Numbered from the stretch's first letter, positions 9,164 to 18,314 are shown. The stretch is DNA of 45,931 nt from Candidatus Latescibacterota bacterium (GCA_007136405.1 SLHA01000024.1:1-45931), one strand, 5' to 3'. Made by a program: numbers and translations. Notes: generated from the letters alone by a model not told the origin.

Positions 9164-10119
9164 GATGTTGGGGCGTCGTCGTCGCCCGGCGCCAGCGGTT
9201 CGTTGCCGGTGAAGAACAAATCTGACAAGTTTAGATCACCGCCGGCCTCCCCGGGGGCGTCGCGCCGCTGACGGGCCAGCGTCTCCAGATCAACGGCCTC
9301 GGAACCCAGCACGCGTTCCAGCGCTTCGTGCCAGGCCTTGTCCTGGTTCAAAGGATGCCCATAGGTCTGCGCCAGCCGTTTCAAGGCATAACGCACCACG
9401 TGAATGCCGTCGCGCGGCGAAAACTCCAGATCCAGTCCGTGAGCACGTTGCAGAAAATCCACCGTGAGGGCCAGCAGCTCCGGTTCGGCAAAAGGCAGAT
9501 GGTGGCGCAGTATGGCCAGTTCGTCGGCGCGGTTGGGGAACTCAACGTTGAGGGTGGGCTGCAGGCGCGATAGAATGTAGTCCGGTACCTCGTAGGTGGA
9601 GGCATCCTGGTTCATGGTGACACAGCAACGGAAATCCGCTACAGCCGGGATCACGATCCCCGCGATCACGGACTCCACGTAACGGCGATGATCCAACAGC
9701 GGCGCCAGCGAAGCCCAGCTCTTTTCGTTCATCCGATTGCCCTCATCCAGCACGCACACCCCGCCCAGAAGCATGGCCGACACCAGGGGCGAGGCGTGGT
9801 AGGCGATCCGTCCGGAATCCGCCAGCACCGGAGTCACCAGCAGATCCTCCGGCCGGGTGTCGCTGGTACACTGGTAGATGAACAAAGGCTGCCGCCGCTG
9901 GCAGGCGGCGGCCATGCCCAGCGTGGTCTTGCCAGTGCCCGGATGGCCGGTGAGGCGCGGGGTCAGCGGCAGATCCTGCTCGTTGAGCACGATCCAGCAG
10001 GCCAGCAGCTGGTACAGCAGATCCTTTTGTCCGACCCATTTCTGCTGAAACCGCAGCGGCGCGCTCAGGCGCAACTCGACTCCGTCCACCGTCATGCTGC
10101 CGACAGCCTCTTCGCCCAT
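9160..10119 (-). CDS. MoxR-family AAA+ ATPase
   Basis: A protein of 319 residues from the ATG at 10119; the frame stays open to a TTG at 10164 but has no better ribosome site. It has Walker A GHPGTGKT (58-65), Walker [10 protein letters not shown] (121-129), sensor-1 Asn in CVTMNQD (N170) and the LSRLQP segment (R185) that supplies the arginine finger in this group. MoxR ATPases act as chaperones that insert metals or remodel partner proteins, usually a VWA protein encoded beside them. Here the coupled partner is the unrecognised 611-residue protein downstream. The C-terminus has an acidic, disordered tail (about 290-319). No clear promoter was found in the 366 bases upstream, shared with the divergent D-aminoacylase gene. 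Confidence 0.85.
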   Translation of the reverse strand: MGEEAVGSMTVDGVELRLSAPLRFQQKWVGQKDLLYQLLACWIVLNEQDLPLTPRLTGHPGTGKTTLGMAAACQRRQPLFIYQCTSDTRPEDLLVTPVLADSGRIAYHASPLVSAMLLGGVCVLDEGNRMNEKSWASLAPLLDHRRYVESVIAGIVIPAVADFRCCVTMNQDASTYEVPDYILSRLQPTLNVEFPNRADELAILRHHLPFAEPELLALTVDFLQRAHGLDLEFSPRDGIHVVRYALKRLAQTYGHPLNQDKAWHEALERVLGSEAVDLETLARQRRDAPGEAGGDLNLSDLFFTGNEPLAPGDDDAPTS

Positions 10120-10219
10120 ACCTGCCTTCACTCCCGTTCCTGACACGTTGCCCGCGTCTGCCAACTGGGGTATTTTCCACTGCGCTGCTCCCGGGGAATC
10201 CGGGCCGGTTGCCGTCTGT

Positions 10220-10243
10220 CACCGGTGAATCCGTTCGCCGGTG
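10220..10243. promoter_or_regulatory. 10-bp inverted repeat in the divergent moxR / D-aminoacylase intergenic region
   Basis: CACCGGTGAA (10220-10229) pairs with TTCGCCGGTG (10234-10243) across a TCCG loop, with one G-T pair. It lies in the otherwise empty 10120-10485 region between two divergent genes, so it may be an operator or a leader hairpin. Nothing else was recognised in that stretch except the ribosome-binding site of the D-aminoacylase gene. Confidence 0.35.
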
Positions 10244-10485
10244 TGGTGCCGGAATAGAACTTACCACCTTGCAGCATTCGGCTCAAGCGACGCACCCCGC
10301 GGCCTGGCAGCCACCGCCGGCGCGCTTCGTTCCGCCGGAGCAGGACCGCGGGACCCCATGGACACGCAACATGCCTGTACCGGCCGGCGAAAGCAGTGGA
10401 GTGCTTCAGCCGTACGCCGCCACAGCCGCGGACGCATCGGCGGCATCGCTGTCGCTGCAGACCGCTGATAACCTGGAGGCCACAC

Positions 10486-12048
10486 GTGTTCGACCTAGTC
10501 ATTCGCAACGGCAACCTGATCGATGGAACCGGTGCGCCACGGTACCAAGCCGACATCGGCATCCGCGGTGACCGGATCGCCGCGATCGGCGACCTGAACG
10601 CAGCTCAAGCCGCATACCACCTGGAGGCGGGCGGAAAGATCGTCGCACCCGGTTTCATCGACGTGCACAACCATTCCGATGGCTGGTTGTTGCGAACCCC
10701 CAACTTCGCCCCCAAGACGATGCAGGGATTCACCACCGAACTGCTGCTGGTGGACGGTATCGGCTATGCGCCGCTCGATGCCCGCACTCATGCAGAGTGG
10801 CTGTATTACCTGCGGGGTCTCAACGGCTTGCGGTTCGAAGACTATACCGGCTGGCAGACGGTGGACGAATTCATGGGCCTGCTGCATGGCCGCACCGCGC
10901 AGAACGTCTTGGCGCACGTTCCCTACGGCAACGTGCGGTCGATGGCCGGCGGCTTCGGCCGTCAACCTCTGGACGATTTCCAGCTGCGCGCAATCATCAC
11001 GCTGGTGGAGCACGCCATGGACGCCGGCGCCGTCGGCCTGTCCACGGGCCTGGATTACATCGCCCAGTGCTTCGCCAGCACGGAGGAGCTGGTGGAAGTG
11101 TGTCGGTCGCTGACGCCGTGGCAGGGTCTGTACGTCACCCATGTGCGCTACCTGAAAGGCACGCTGAATGGTGTCAGGGAGGCGGTGGAAATCGGCCGTC
11201 GGGCCGGCGTCCCGGTACACGTTTCCCACCTGAAGGCGAGCAAGCCGGCGGACATCGACGCCTTGCTGAATTATATCGACCGGGTTGCCGTCAACGAGGT
11301 GGACTTCACCTTCGACGTGTACCCGTACCTTCCCGGCAGCACCATGCTCAACTTCATGCTCCCTTACGACGCCTTCACCCAGGGTCCTCTGGCCGTGCTG
11401 TCGCGGCTGACGGATGCGGCCCTGCGCCGCCAGTTCGCCTGTTCTCTGGACAGTTATCCCCTGGACAACATCAGTCTCGCGTGGCTTCCCGGACGCGACA
11501 ACGCCGCGTATATCGGCCAGCGACTCAGCGACTACGTCGACGCCGTGAACAAGCCGCCGGCCGTAGCGCTGGCCGACCTGCTCATCGAGGAGAACCTGGC
11601 CGTGCTGCTGGTTTTTCACCACGGCGACGACGCCCTGGTGGAGCCCTTTGTAGCGCATGAGCGCAGCATGACGGGCACCGACGGGATCTACTTCGCGGAC
11701 GGCGCGGTGCACCCGCGCCTGTATGGCTCGGCAGCCCGTCTGCTGGGACCGTGCGTACGGGATCACGGGCTGTTCACGCTGGAGGCGGCGGTGCGCAAAC
11801 TCACCGGAATGCCGGCCGCACGCTTCGGCATCACCGGGCGCGGCACGCTGACCACAGGCGCCTGCGCCGATGTGGTCGTCTTCGATCCCGACATCATCGC
11901 CGACCGGGCAACATACGCCGAACCTCATCAGCATTCTACCGGTATGGAGCAGGTGCTGGTCAACGGCGTTCCAGTGATCTGCGACGGCGCCCCGGTGGAA
12001 CGACTGTCGTATCCGCGTCCCGGGCGTTATCTGCGCTACCGCCAGTGA
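10486..12048 (+). CDS. N-acyl-D-amino-acid deacylase-like amidohydrolase (D-aminoacylase family)
   Basis: A protein of 520 residues from a GTG at 10486, with TGGAGG seven bases upstream. The N-terminal small beta domain (FDLVIRNGNLIDGTGAPRY) and the motif DVHNHSD (H61, H63, D65) are those of D-aminoacylases, which release D-amino acids or dipeptides from N-acylated forms. Later metal and substrate motifs are visible as YVTHVRY, VPVHVSHLKAS and SMTGTDG, and the C-terminus returns to the beta domain (GADVVVFDPD-like). One oddity: the GNCG segment that supplies the metal-binding Cys in characterised enzymes reads DGIG (90-93) here. Substrate range is therefore uncertain. It is a single plus-strand gene followed by a strong hairpin set. 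Confidence 0.8.
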   Translation: MFDLVIRNGNLIDGTGAPRYQADIGIRGDRIAAIGDLNAAQAAYHLEAGGKIVAPGFIDVHNHSDGWLLRTPNFAPKTMQGFTTELLLVDGIGYAPLDARTHAEWLYYLRGLNGLRFEDYTGWQTVDEFMGLLHGRTAQNVLAHVPYGNVRSMAGGFGRQPLDDFQLRAIITLVEHAMDAGAVGLSTGLDYIAQCFASTEELVEVCRSLTPWQGLYVTHVRYLKGTLNGVREAVEIGRRAGVPVHVSHLKASKPADIDALLNYIDRVAVNEVDFTFDVYPYLPGSTMLNFMLPYDAFTQGPLAVLSRLTDAALRRQFACSLDSYPLDNISLAWLPGRDNAAYIGQRLSDYVDAVNKPPAVALADLLIEENLAVLLVFHHGDDALVEPFVAHERSMTGTDGIYFADGAVHPRLYGSAARLLGPCVRDHGLFTLEAAVRKLTGMPAARFGITGRGTLTTGACADVVVFDPDIIADRATYAEPHQHSTGMEQVLVNGVPVICDGAPVERLSYPRPGRYLRYRQ

Positions 12049-12058
12049 ACCGGATCCA

Positions 12059-12113
12059 GCCCCTGCCGCGGCGCCCTGGACGGACGGCAGGGGCGTCTTG
12101 CGTCCGGGGCGCC
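12059..12113. terminator. two interleaved GC-rich stems between convergent genes
   Basis: Eleven bases after the D-aminoacylase stop, GCCCCTGCCG (12059-12068) pairs perfectly with 12085-12094. A second 13-bp stem with one G-T pair joins 12070-12082 and 12101-12113. The stems are interleaved, so they are either alternative folds or an H-type pseudoknot. Position between convergent genes fits a bidirectional terminator; no long T-run follows. Confidence 0.55.
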
Positions 12114-12161
12114 GCTGTCGCTTGCTACCGGTGCCCCATACCCGGGCGATGGCCAGCCCGC

Positions 12162-13880
12162 CTACGGTGTCGGCGGGCGCACCAGGCAGGCGCCTTCTCC
12201 AGGCGTGGCCACACACTCGGCCGGATCCTGCTGAATGCCCAGTTCATGGCGCAGCAGGTGCTGGAAGTCCTGCCGCCGCGCGCCCGTCAGGAACTCCCGG
12301 TCGACGATACCGCCGACATTGCCGCCCCACCCTGCGCCGAAGCCCTGGACGGAGCCGGCAACGGGCCCGCCCTCCTGCAACAGAAAATCGTTGATGCCTT
12401 GCACCACCCGGTCATACTCCGGCGTCATGCGGCCGTACCCGCCGGGCAGGAAACACAGCCGGGCGCGTTCGTCGCCGCGTCGCGCCCGGACCTCGAGGTC
12501 GGCGAGGGTGGCATCTTCCACCTCCCGGTCCTGGTCTCCTTCGTGGGCGATGCGCGCCAGTTCCAGTGCGGTGCTCATCGCACCGGCGTTCATGTATTCG
12601 ATCACGTACCGCACCCGGTCCTGCTCCGTCAGGCCAAAGACGAACCGGCGACGGAGTTTGACGGGATACCGGGCGGTAATATGGGGGAACTTGCCTTCGA
12701 CTTCGCGCTCGACCATGCGCTGATAGGCGCGCAGGCACCCCTCCTGCCGTGACCGGGCCTCCAGCTCCGCCAGGGTGATCTGTTGTGGCACCCCGGCCAG
12801 CAGCTGGTACATGGCCGGCAACCCCAGTCCCAGGTTGTTCTCGGTGATATCTCGGATAAATTCGATACGATCAGCGTAATCCGGCACCAGTCCCGCGAAA
12901 TCCGCCGTCCCGCGCCACCGGGGCAGCAGCAGGTCGCGCACCATGAAGGTGCCCAGAGGATAGGCGATGACCGTTTCCTCTTTCATGGCATCGTCGTAGA
13001 CCCGGGGCACGCCGCTGTCCACCACGAATGCGGCGTACTGCTCCGGGAGCTCCGCTTCGCCGCAGGATTTGGCCGGAAACACGCCGACGCTGACCAATTT
13101 GCCGGAAATGCCCATGACCATGCCGCCATGGTCGGCTGTTCCGCCCCGAGTGCCGCGGATCCATTCCGACGTGCCGACGCCGTCGACCAGGTCCTCCAGC
13201 CGCATATCGAGCCGGGGATCCAGCCCATGCACGCCCATGGCCGCACAGGCGGAGGAGATGACCAGCGCAGAGGACGAACTCATGCCCCCGCTGGGCGACA
13301 CGTTGCTCCAGACGAGACCGTCGAAACCGTGCCAGTCCACCCGTCCACGGAAATACGACTCCAGGAATACCAGCTGCCCCTGCACCAGGATGGTCCAGTC
13401 ATCCACCTGACTTACGCCAGTACGCGCCTGCCGTTCGTTGCAGACCCGGGCCGCATACCGCATCAGTGATTCACGGTCACCGACGTTCTCTGCGGGGATG
13501 ATGTCGGCCAGATCGAACTCGATAGGCGCGAACCGGTCTGCCGGTTCTCCGGGATAATCCAGGACGTTGTGCAGACGCACCCGGGTGTCCGGACGTGAGC
13601 GCAGCAGGGTCAGCGTGTCCCGCCCCTGCACCGCCAGACGGATAGACGGCATGCCGCCATAATCTATGTGGCATCCCATGACATTCATCTGGCCCGGACA
13701 GCGCGCGATGACCATATCACCGGCGCCAGCGCCGAAACGCTCTCTGAACAACGACAGCGCCTGTTCGTAGTTCGAGCGCCAGACCTCCGTCTGCCCGGAA
13801 CCATAGAAACGTTCGAACTGGGCATCCAGGGTCCCGGAGTTGACGGCTCGTGACCAGGATCCGAGCGGTGCCGCGTACAT
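12162..13880 (-). CDS. galactokinase-like GHMP kinase with long C-terminal half
   Basis: A protein of 572 residues from the ATG at 13880 (AAAGG nine bases upstream; another ATG four codons earlier has no spacing). It has three GHMP-kinase signatures: CPGQMNVMGCHIDYGG (61-76), the galactokinase-type sugar-binding motif with PGR/N/G/H/DY changed to PGQ/N/G/H/DY; SPSGGMSSSSA (195-205), the ATP-binding loop; and FGAGWGGNVGG near the C-terminus. A likely catalytic Asp lies in GGTADHGG. The family phosphorylates sugars at C1 or small metabolites. It is much longer than galactokinases (about 390), with an added region around residues 330-500. The substrate is unknown. It lies 110 bases after the glycerophosphodiesterase gene. 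Confidence 0.8.
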   Translation of the reverse strand: MYAAPLGSWSRAVNSGTLDAQFERFYGSGQTEVWRSNYEQALSLFRERFGAGAGDMVIARCPGQMNVMGCHIDYGGMPSIRLAVQGRDTLTLLRSRPDTRVRLHNVLDYPGEPADRFAPIEFDLADIIPAENVGDRESLMRYAARVCNERQARTGVSQVDDWTILVQGQLVFLESYFRGRVDWHGFDGLVWSNVSPSGGMSSSSALVISSACAAMGVHGLDPRLDMRLEDLVDGVGTSEWIRGTRGGTADHGGMVMGISGKLVSVGVFPAKSCGEAELPEQYAAFVVDSGVPRVYDDAMKEETVIAYPLGTFMVRDLLLPRWRGTADFAGLVPDYADRIEFIRDITENNLGLGLPAMYQLLAGVPQQITLAELEARSRQEGCLRAYQRMVEREVEGKFPHITARYPVKLRRRFVFGLTEQDRVRYVIEYMNAGAMSTALELARIAHEGDQDREVEDATLADLEVRARRGDERARLCFLPGGYGRMTPEYDRVVQGINDFLLQEGGPVAGSVQGFGAGWGGNVGGIVDREFLTGARRQDFQHLLRHELGIQQDPAECVATPGEGACLVRPPTP

Positions 13881-13990
13881 GCCGATCATCCTTTCTGTTG
13901 GGGTGCGCGTCTCTACCGCCAACCGCTGCCGGCAGTCCGGCGCCGCGGCGATACGACCGGCCGGAGAGCTCCGGCTCCGGGTAGCCCGGT

Positions 13991-14722
13991 TCAGCCGCGC
14001 CGCAGCAAAGCCTGCAGGCGTTCAGGCTGGTTGGTAAGGATGCCGTCCACGCCGCAGCCGATGAGGCGCTGCATCTCGGCCTGGGTGTCGGCATAGAACG
14101 GGTTGACTTCCAGACCCTGCGCATGCGCCTCCGCCACCAGTTCGGGCGTGGTCATCGCGTGCCCCGGCTGGATGATGGTGCAGCCGACAGCAACAGACCG
14201 CTTGACGTAGTCCTCTGCAGGCTTGGTCGATAGATTGCACACGACCAGCTCCGGCTGCACGCGTCGAGCCAGGCACAACGACTCCTCGTCGCTGGCGATG
14301 TAGGCGGTATCCAGCAGTTGGCGCTGAGTCAGGATCTCGATGACCATGGGCAGCAGCCGCTCGCGCACCGAGGCGTTGGCTTTGACATGGACGTTGAGTC
14401 GCATACCCGGCGGCATCATGTCCAGCGTCTCGTCCAGCGTCAGGAAACGTTCACCGGCGTACTCGGGCGCGAACCAGCTGCCCGCATCCAGTTGCTTGAG
14501 TTGTGCCAGGGTCATGGAGCCCACCTCGCCGCTACCGTCCGAGGTGCGATCCACCGTGGGATCGTGGATGACCAGCAACCGGGCATCCGCGGTCAGATGG
14601 ACGTCGAACTCGATCATCTCCGTCCGCAGACGAATCGCTTCGGCAAATGCCGCAGCCGTGTTCTCCGGACGCGTGCCGGATGCTCCCCGGTGCGCCACCA
14701 CATTGACCTGGGCCTGAGCCAT
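13991..14722 (-). CDS. glycerophosphodiester phosphodiesterase
   Basis: A protein of 243 residues, the usual size for the cytoplasmic UgpQ type. It shows AHRGASGTRPENT (H11, R12, E20) and EFDVHLTADARLLVIHDPTVDR (E38, D40, H53), the catalytic and metal residues of the GDPD TIM barrel. The C-terminal AQGLEVNPFYAD and GVDGILTNQPERL close the barrel in the family manner. It hydrolyses glycerophosphodiesters to glycerol 3-phosphate and an alcohol. AAGGAGG lies five bases before the ATG. There is no signal peptide. It is nine bases from the enolase-superfamily gene, in the same transcript. One deviation is NVHVKANA where the family often has an 'E-x-K' strand: the glutamate is not evident. Confidence 0.88.
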   Translation of the reverse strand: MAQAQVNVVAHRGASGTRPENTAAAFAEAIRLRTEMIEFDVHLTADARLLVIHDPTVDRTSDGSGEVGSMTLAQLKQLDAGSWFAPEYAGERFLTLDETLDMMPPGMRLNVHVKANASVRERLLPMVIEILTQRQLLDTAYIASDEESLCLARRVQPELVVCNLSTKPAEDYVKRSVAVGCTIIQPGHAMTTPELVAEAHAQGLEVNPFYADTQAEMQRLIGCGVDGILTNQPERLQALLRRG

Positions 14723-14731
14723 GGTTCCTCC

Positions 14732-15838
14732 TTACTGCACGTTCTCGTGCGACTGGGTATACCGCGACAACGCCTCCCGGTCCAGCTCGCAGCCCAGACC
14801 GGGTTCCATGGGAACAGGCGTGAAACCGTCCGCGAACGTGATCGGCTCGACGATCAGATCGTCCTCGCGCGTCCAGCTGCCGACGAAATCCGAGGCCATG
14901 GTACAGTTGGCGGCGGCAGCAGCAGCATGGATGAACGACGTGTCCATGATGCCCAGGTCATTGCCCGAACCGTGCCAGCAGCGCATGCCGGCGGCCGCGG
15001 CGACGGCAGCCAGACGCTGGAAGCCGACCAGTCCGCCACCGAGGTTGAAACAATCGACCACGCCAGCGTTGATCGCCTCCAGCATCTTGCCGGCATCTCC
15101 CAGATGCATGGCCACCGGCAGCTCCACGGCTGCGTGGATCTGCCGGTAACCCTCCATGTCCGACTTGGGAATGGGATCCTCGAATACTTCGACATTGCCC
15201 AGTTGTTTGAGGCGGGATGCCAGCTCGATGGTCTGCTCCGCCGTATAGAACCGCTCGTTGGGATCTACGGTCACCTTGAAATCAGGACCGCCGGCTTCCA
15301 GCATGGCTTGCAGACGCTCGACCATGGGCTCCTGGATGCGACACTTGATTTTCACTCCCTTGAATCCCAGACCTAGAGCCCGCTCGACACTGCGACGGCC
15401 GTCTTCCGGGGTCTGGTGCCCCATCCAGTAGTCGGCCCTGACGCGTTCGCGCACGGCGCCCCCGAGCAAGTCATGCACGGGCACTCCCCGGGCCTTGGCC
15501 ACCAGGTCGAATACCGCGATTTCGAACGCGTCGTAGGCCGGCCCCTGGAACAGGTCCAGCCAGGTCTCGTCCCCCCGGCTGCGCCCGGCAAAGATGTTCT
15601 GCAGAGTCAATTTTTCCGGATCCGCTCCCAGCAGTTGGCGGGCGCCATCACGGACCTGTTCCACGGGTACCCCCCGGCCGGTCTCACCCAGGCCGGTCAA
15701 CTCCGTGTCCGTGTTCAGAACCAGGATGTGCTTGGGAATCTGGTCCCAGCCGGTGGAGGCCTCGTATTCCGGACTGTGGACCCGCCCGGGAAGGGTGGGC
15801 ACTACGACGGTCCAGATGTCCACGCTTGTTATTTTCAT
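14732..15838 (-). CDS. enolase-superfamily enzyme (mandelate racemase/muconate lactonizing type)
   Basis: A protein of 368 residues with an N-terminal capping domain (MKITSVDIWTVVVP) and a C-terminal barrel. The catalytic and metal motifs are visible: GVKIKCR (KxK base), TVDPNERF (metal Asp), EVFEDPIP (metal Glu), and AMHLGDAG, where the third ligand would be Asp. AGMRCWHGSGNDLG holds a histidine where mandelate racemase has its second base. This arrangement suits a sugar-acid dehydratase or racemase making a 2-keto-3-deoxy acid, but the substrate cannot be read. AAGGAG precedes the ATG by about nine bases. It lies between the M42 peptidase and the phosphodiesterase with spacings of 14 and 9 bases. 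Confidence 0.82.
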   Translation of the reverse strand: MKITSVDIWTVVVPTLPGRVHSPEYEASTGWDQIPKHILVLNTDTELTGLGETGRGVPVEQVRDGARQLLGADPEKLTLQNIFAGRSRGDETWLDLFQGPAYDAFEIAVFDLVAKARGVPVHDLLGGAVRERVRADYWMGHQTPEDGRRSVERALGLGFKGVKIKCRIQEPMVERLQAMLEAGGPDFKVTVDPNERFYTAEQTIELASRLKQLGNVEVFEDPIPKSDMEGYRQIHAAVELPVAMHLGDAGKMLEAINAGVVDCFNLGGGLVGFQRLAAVAAAAGMRCWHGSGNDLGIMDTSFIHAAAAAANCTMASDFVGSWTREDDLIVEPITFADGFTPVPMEPGLGCELDREALSRYTQSHENVQ

Positions 15839-15852
15839 ACTGCGAATCTCCT

Positions 15853-16917
15853 TCAGGGCACGAAATTCGTATTGTCGTCCACGGCCAGCGCGAAGGCAGC
15901 CAGCAGTCTGGAGGCCGCCGCCAGGTCGCTCAGCGAGAGAACCTCTACAGGGGTGTGCATGTAACGCAGGGGAACGCCCAAAAGCCCGGTTGCCACCCCG
16001 GCCCGGGTGAGCTGGATGGCATTGGCGTCTGTACCGGTACCGCCGGCAGTCGCTTCGACCTGGTGGGGTATATTCTCCTTCTCGGCGAGTTGAACGAGCA
16101 GCGTGAACACCTTTGGGTTGATATTGGCGCCGCGCGTGATCACCGGTCCCTCGCCCAACTTGACGTCACCGACTCGGCGCTTGTCGACCTCCGGATGATC
16201 CGTGGCATGGGTGACATCCACCGCGATGCCCACCAGGGGATCGATGCCGAAAGCGCTGGTGCGTGCTCCGCGCAGACCGATCTCCTCCTGCACGGTGGCC
16301 ACGGCGTACAGTGCCGCCCGCGGTTTCTCCTTGCCCATGGCCACCTGGCGCAGCGCTTCGGCGACCACAAAGGCGCCCATGCGGTCATCGAAACCGCGGG
16401 CTACCGCCAGACCCTCACCCATGAGTTCGAAGTTGGGCTCATAGGTGACCGGGTCCCCGATGGCTACCAGCTTGCGGGCCGCCTCCGCGTCTTTCGCGCC
16501 GATGTCGATCCACATCTCGTGGATCTTGGACGGCTTGCCGCGCTCTTCCTGGCTCATCAGGTGGATGGCCTTGCGCCCCGTTACGCCCAGAACCGGTCCT
16601 GTGGCCGTGTGAATGCGCACCTTGCGGCCCGGAATCGTGCTTGCATCGAATCCGCCGATGGTGTGAAAGTGGAGATATCCATTGTCCGCTATATGAGCAA
16701 CCTGCAGACCCAGTTCGTCCATGTGCCCGGCGAACATGATCCGCGGCGAGCCTTTGGGGTTCAATGCCGCGATGGCGTTGCCGTGGACGTCTGAGTCGAC
16801 GCTATCCGCGAACTTCTGCGTCTCTTCTTTCCACACTTCGCGCACCGGCCCTTCGTATCCCGAAGGGCTCGGTAATGCCAGCATGGCTTCAAGAAATGCC
16901 TTCGACTCCTGCCGCAT
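15853..16917 (-). CDS. M42-family metallo-aminopeptidase (FrvX/YsdC-like)
   Basis: A protein of 354 residues with the complete M42 pattern: FAGHMDELG (H65, D67), GFDDRMG (metal-bridging D around 177), VQEEIGLRG (general base and metal Glu, 211-212), DVTHATDHP (D234) and YMHTPVEV (H321). These bind two metal ions in the tetrahedral dodecamer peptidases, which trim peptides from the N-terminus; some relatives act as cellulases or deacetylases. AGAGGAG is placed well before the ATG. It is cytoplasmic (no signal). It starts the tightly spaced run M42, enolase-superfamily, phosphodiesterase; 224 bases without a recognised element separate it from the aminotransferase gene upstream. Confidence 0.9.
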   Translation of the reverse strand: MRQESKAFLEAMLALPSPSGYEGPVREVWKEETQKFADSVDSDVHGNAIAALNPKGSPRIMFAGHMDELGLQVAHIADNGYLHFHTIGGFDASTIPGRKVRIHTATGPVLGVTGRKAIHLMSQEERGKPSKIHEMWIDIGAKDAEAARKLVAIGDPVTYEPNFELMGEGLAVARGFDDRMGAFVVAEALRQVAMGKEKPRAALYAVATVQEEIGLRGARTSAFGIDPLVGIAVDVTHATDHPEVDKRRVGDVKLGEGPVITRGANINPKVFTLLVQLAEKENIPHQVEATAGGTGTDANAIQLTRAGVATGLLGVPLRYMHTPVEVLSLSDLAAASRLLAAFALAVDDNTNFVP

Positions 16918-17141
16918 GATCAGGTCTCCTCTAGGCTTGTATGGGTTCGTACACCGACTTCACGGCTCTACCGGTTGCGGTGGTCAAGCACCTCCGCCTG
17001 CACGCACGCAACGCTTTCCACCGCTTCGTACGAATCCGGGCGGCGGACGGCGGTTGATCCGGCCGATGCCGCGCATGGGCATGATTGACGATCAGCCGGC
17101 TCTGGATCCGCCGTTCACGGCTCCGATACCGGGCGCCAGCC

Positions 17142-18314
17142 TCATCCGGCCGCTGCCTGTCGGATTGCGGCCGAGATCTCGTCCACACGCTTCTGGGTGT
17201 TGTCCGGATGCATGGGTAGCAATACGCTGCGGTTGAGTATATCCAGCGAAACCTGGCACATGTCCACCTGGTACTCGATGCGCGCTTCCGCGTTGGCCGG
17301 AATCTTGAACGGGTCCAGCGCCGGATGGTGCGCCCCCTGATAGCGCATGATGGGATCCCACCGGGTGTACACATGGCGCCCGGTGTCCATGGGCAGGAAT
17401 GCACCGACCTTCTGCGTCTGCAGGGCAGAGGCGAAAGCGCGAGCGGCCGCTTCATCGGGAAAAAAGAAACCGAGGTGGGTACCGCATTCGTACTCCAGGC
17501 TGTTGTTCCGAATGGATTCCAGCCCGGCATCCACGCCGGCCTCGAGAAGCGCTTTTTTATGCGCTCGCATCTTGGCCAGCATGCCTTCCAGCCGCTGCAA
17601 CTGCACGTTGAGTATGGCGCCCTCCGGCTCCGACGCCCGAAAGTTGTGCCCGGCGAATTGCAGTTCCTCGCGTTCCTCGGCGGGATTCCAGTAGAACGAA
17701 CAGCAATCCACCGCTACCGAGCCGCGATCGCAGATCGCTTGTTCGCTGGTGACAAAAGCCCCGCCCTCACCGCAGGTGATGTTCTTGTAGAAGTTGAAGC
17801 TGAAAGCACCGGCGTGACCGATAGCCCCCAGCATCTTCCCCTTGTAGCCCCCCCCCACAGCCTGACACGCATCTTCCAGGACCAGCAGATCGTGCTCGCG
17901 TGCTACCTGGGTAAGGCTGTCCATGTCGCACGGCAGGCCCACCATGTGGACGGGGATGATGGCCCGGGTGTGAGGCGTCAGGCGTCGTTTCACATCCTGG
18001 GGCGAAAGCGTCAGAGACGAGTCCACATCCGCGATTACCGGAATGGCGCCCGCCGACAACACCGCCAGGGCCGTGGCCATGTAGGTGTAGGCGGGAACGA
18101 TGACCTGATCTCCGGGTCCCACACCCATACCGACCAGCGCCGTGTACAAGGCCGCGGTACCGCTGCGCGTCAACCGGCAGTGTGCCACACCCAGGTGTTC
18201 GGCCCATCGCTGCTCGAAACGATCGCATTCTCCCCCTTGTCCGTAGCGGAAGATTTTGCCGCTCTCGAACAGGGTGCGCAGACGACTGATCTCCAGTTCA
18301 CCGATCCGATACAT
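17142..18314 (-). CDS. DegT/DnrJ/EryC1-family aminotransferase
   Basis: A protein of 390 residues of the fold-I PLP sugar-aminotransferase family. RSGTAALYTALVGMGVGPGDQVIVPAYTY is the opening (split here by GDQVIVP), LVLEDACQAVGG holds the PLP-contacting Asp and Gln, and SFNFYKNITCGEGG holds the Schiff-base lysine. The family transfers an amino group to a keto sugar or acts as a dehydratase. The start has AAGGAG six bases before ATG. Only about 25-30 percent of the pattern is shared with the second DegT protein at 23603-24736, judged by eye, so they are not a recent duplication. No nucleotide-sugar genes are next to it, so its product is uncertain. Confidence 0.88.
   Translation of the reverse strand: MYRIGELEISRLRTLFESGKIFRYGQGGECDRFEQRWAEHLGVAHCRLTRSGTAALYTALVGMGVGPGDQVIVPAYTYMATALAVLSAGAIPVIADVDSSLTLSPQDVKRRLTPHTRAIIPVHMVGLPCDMDSLTQVAREHDLLVLEDACQAVGGGYKGKMLGAIGHAGAFSFNFYKNITCGEGGAFVTSEQAICDRGSVAVDCCSFYWNPAEEREELQFAGHNFRASEPEGAILNVQLQRLEGMLAKMRAHKKALLEAGVDAGLESIRNNSLEYECGTHLGFFFPDEAAARAFASALQTQKVGAFLPMDTGRHVYTRWDPIMRYQGAHHPALDPFKIPANAEARIEYQVDMCQVSLDILNRSVLLPMHPDNTQKRVDEISAAIRQAAAG

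Noticed and set aside
10495-12216. 573-codon open frame antisense to the D-aminoacylase
   Set aside because: Shadow of the real plus-strand gene, with low-complexity His/Gln/Arg-rich translation.
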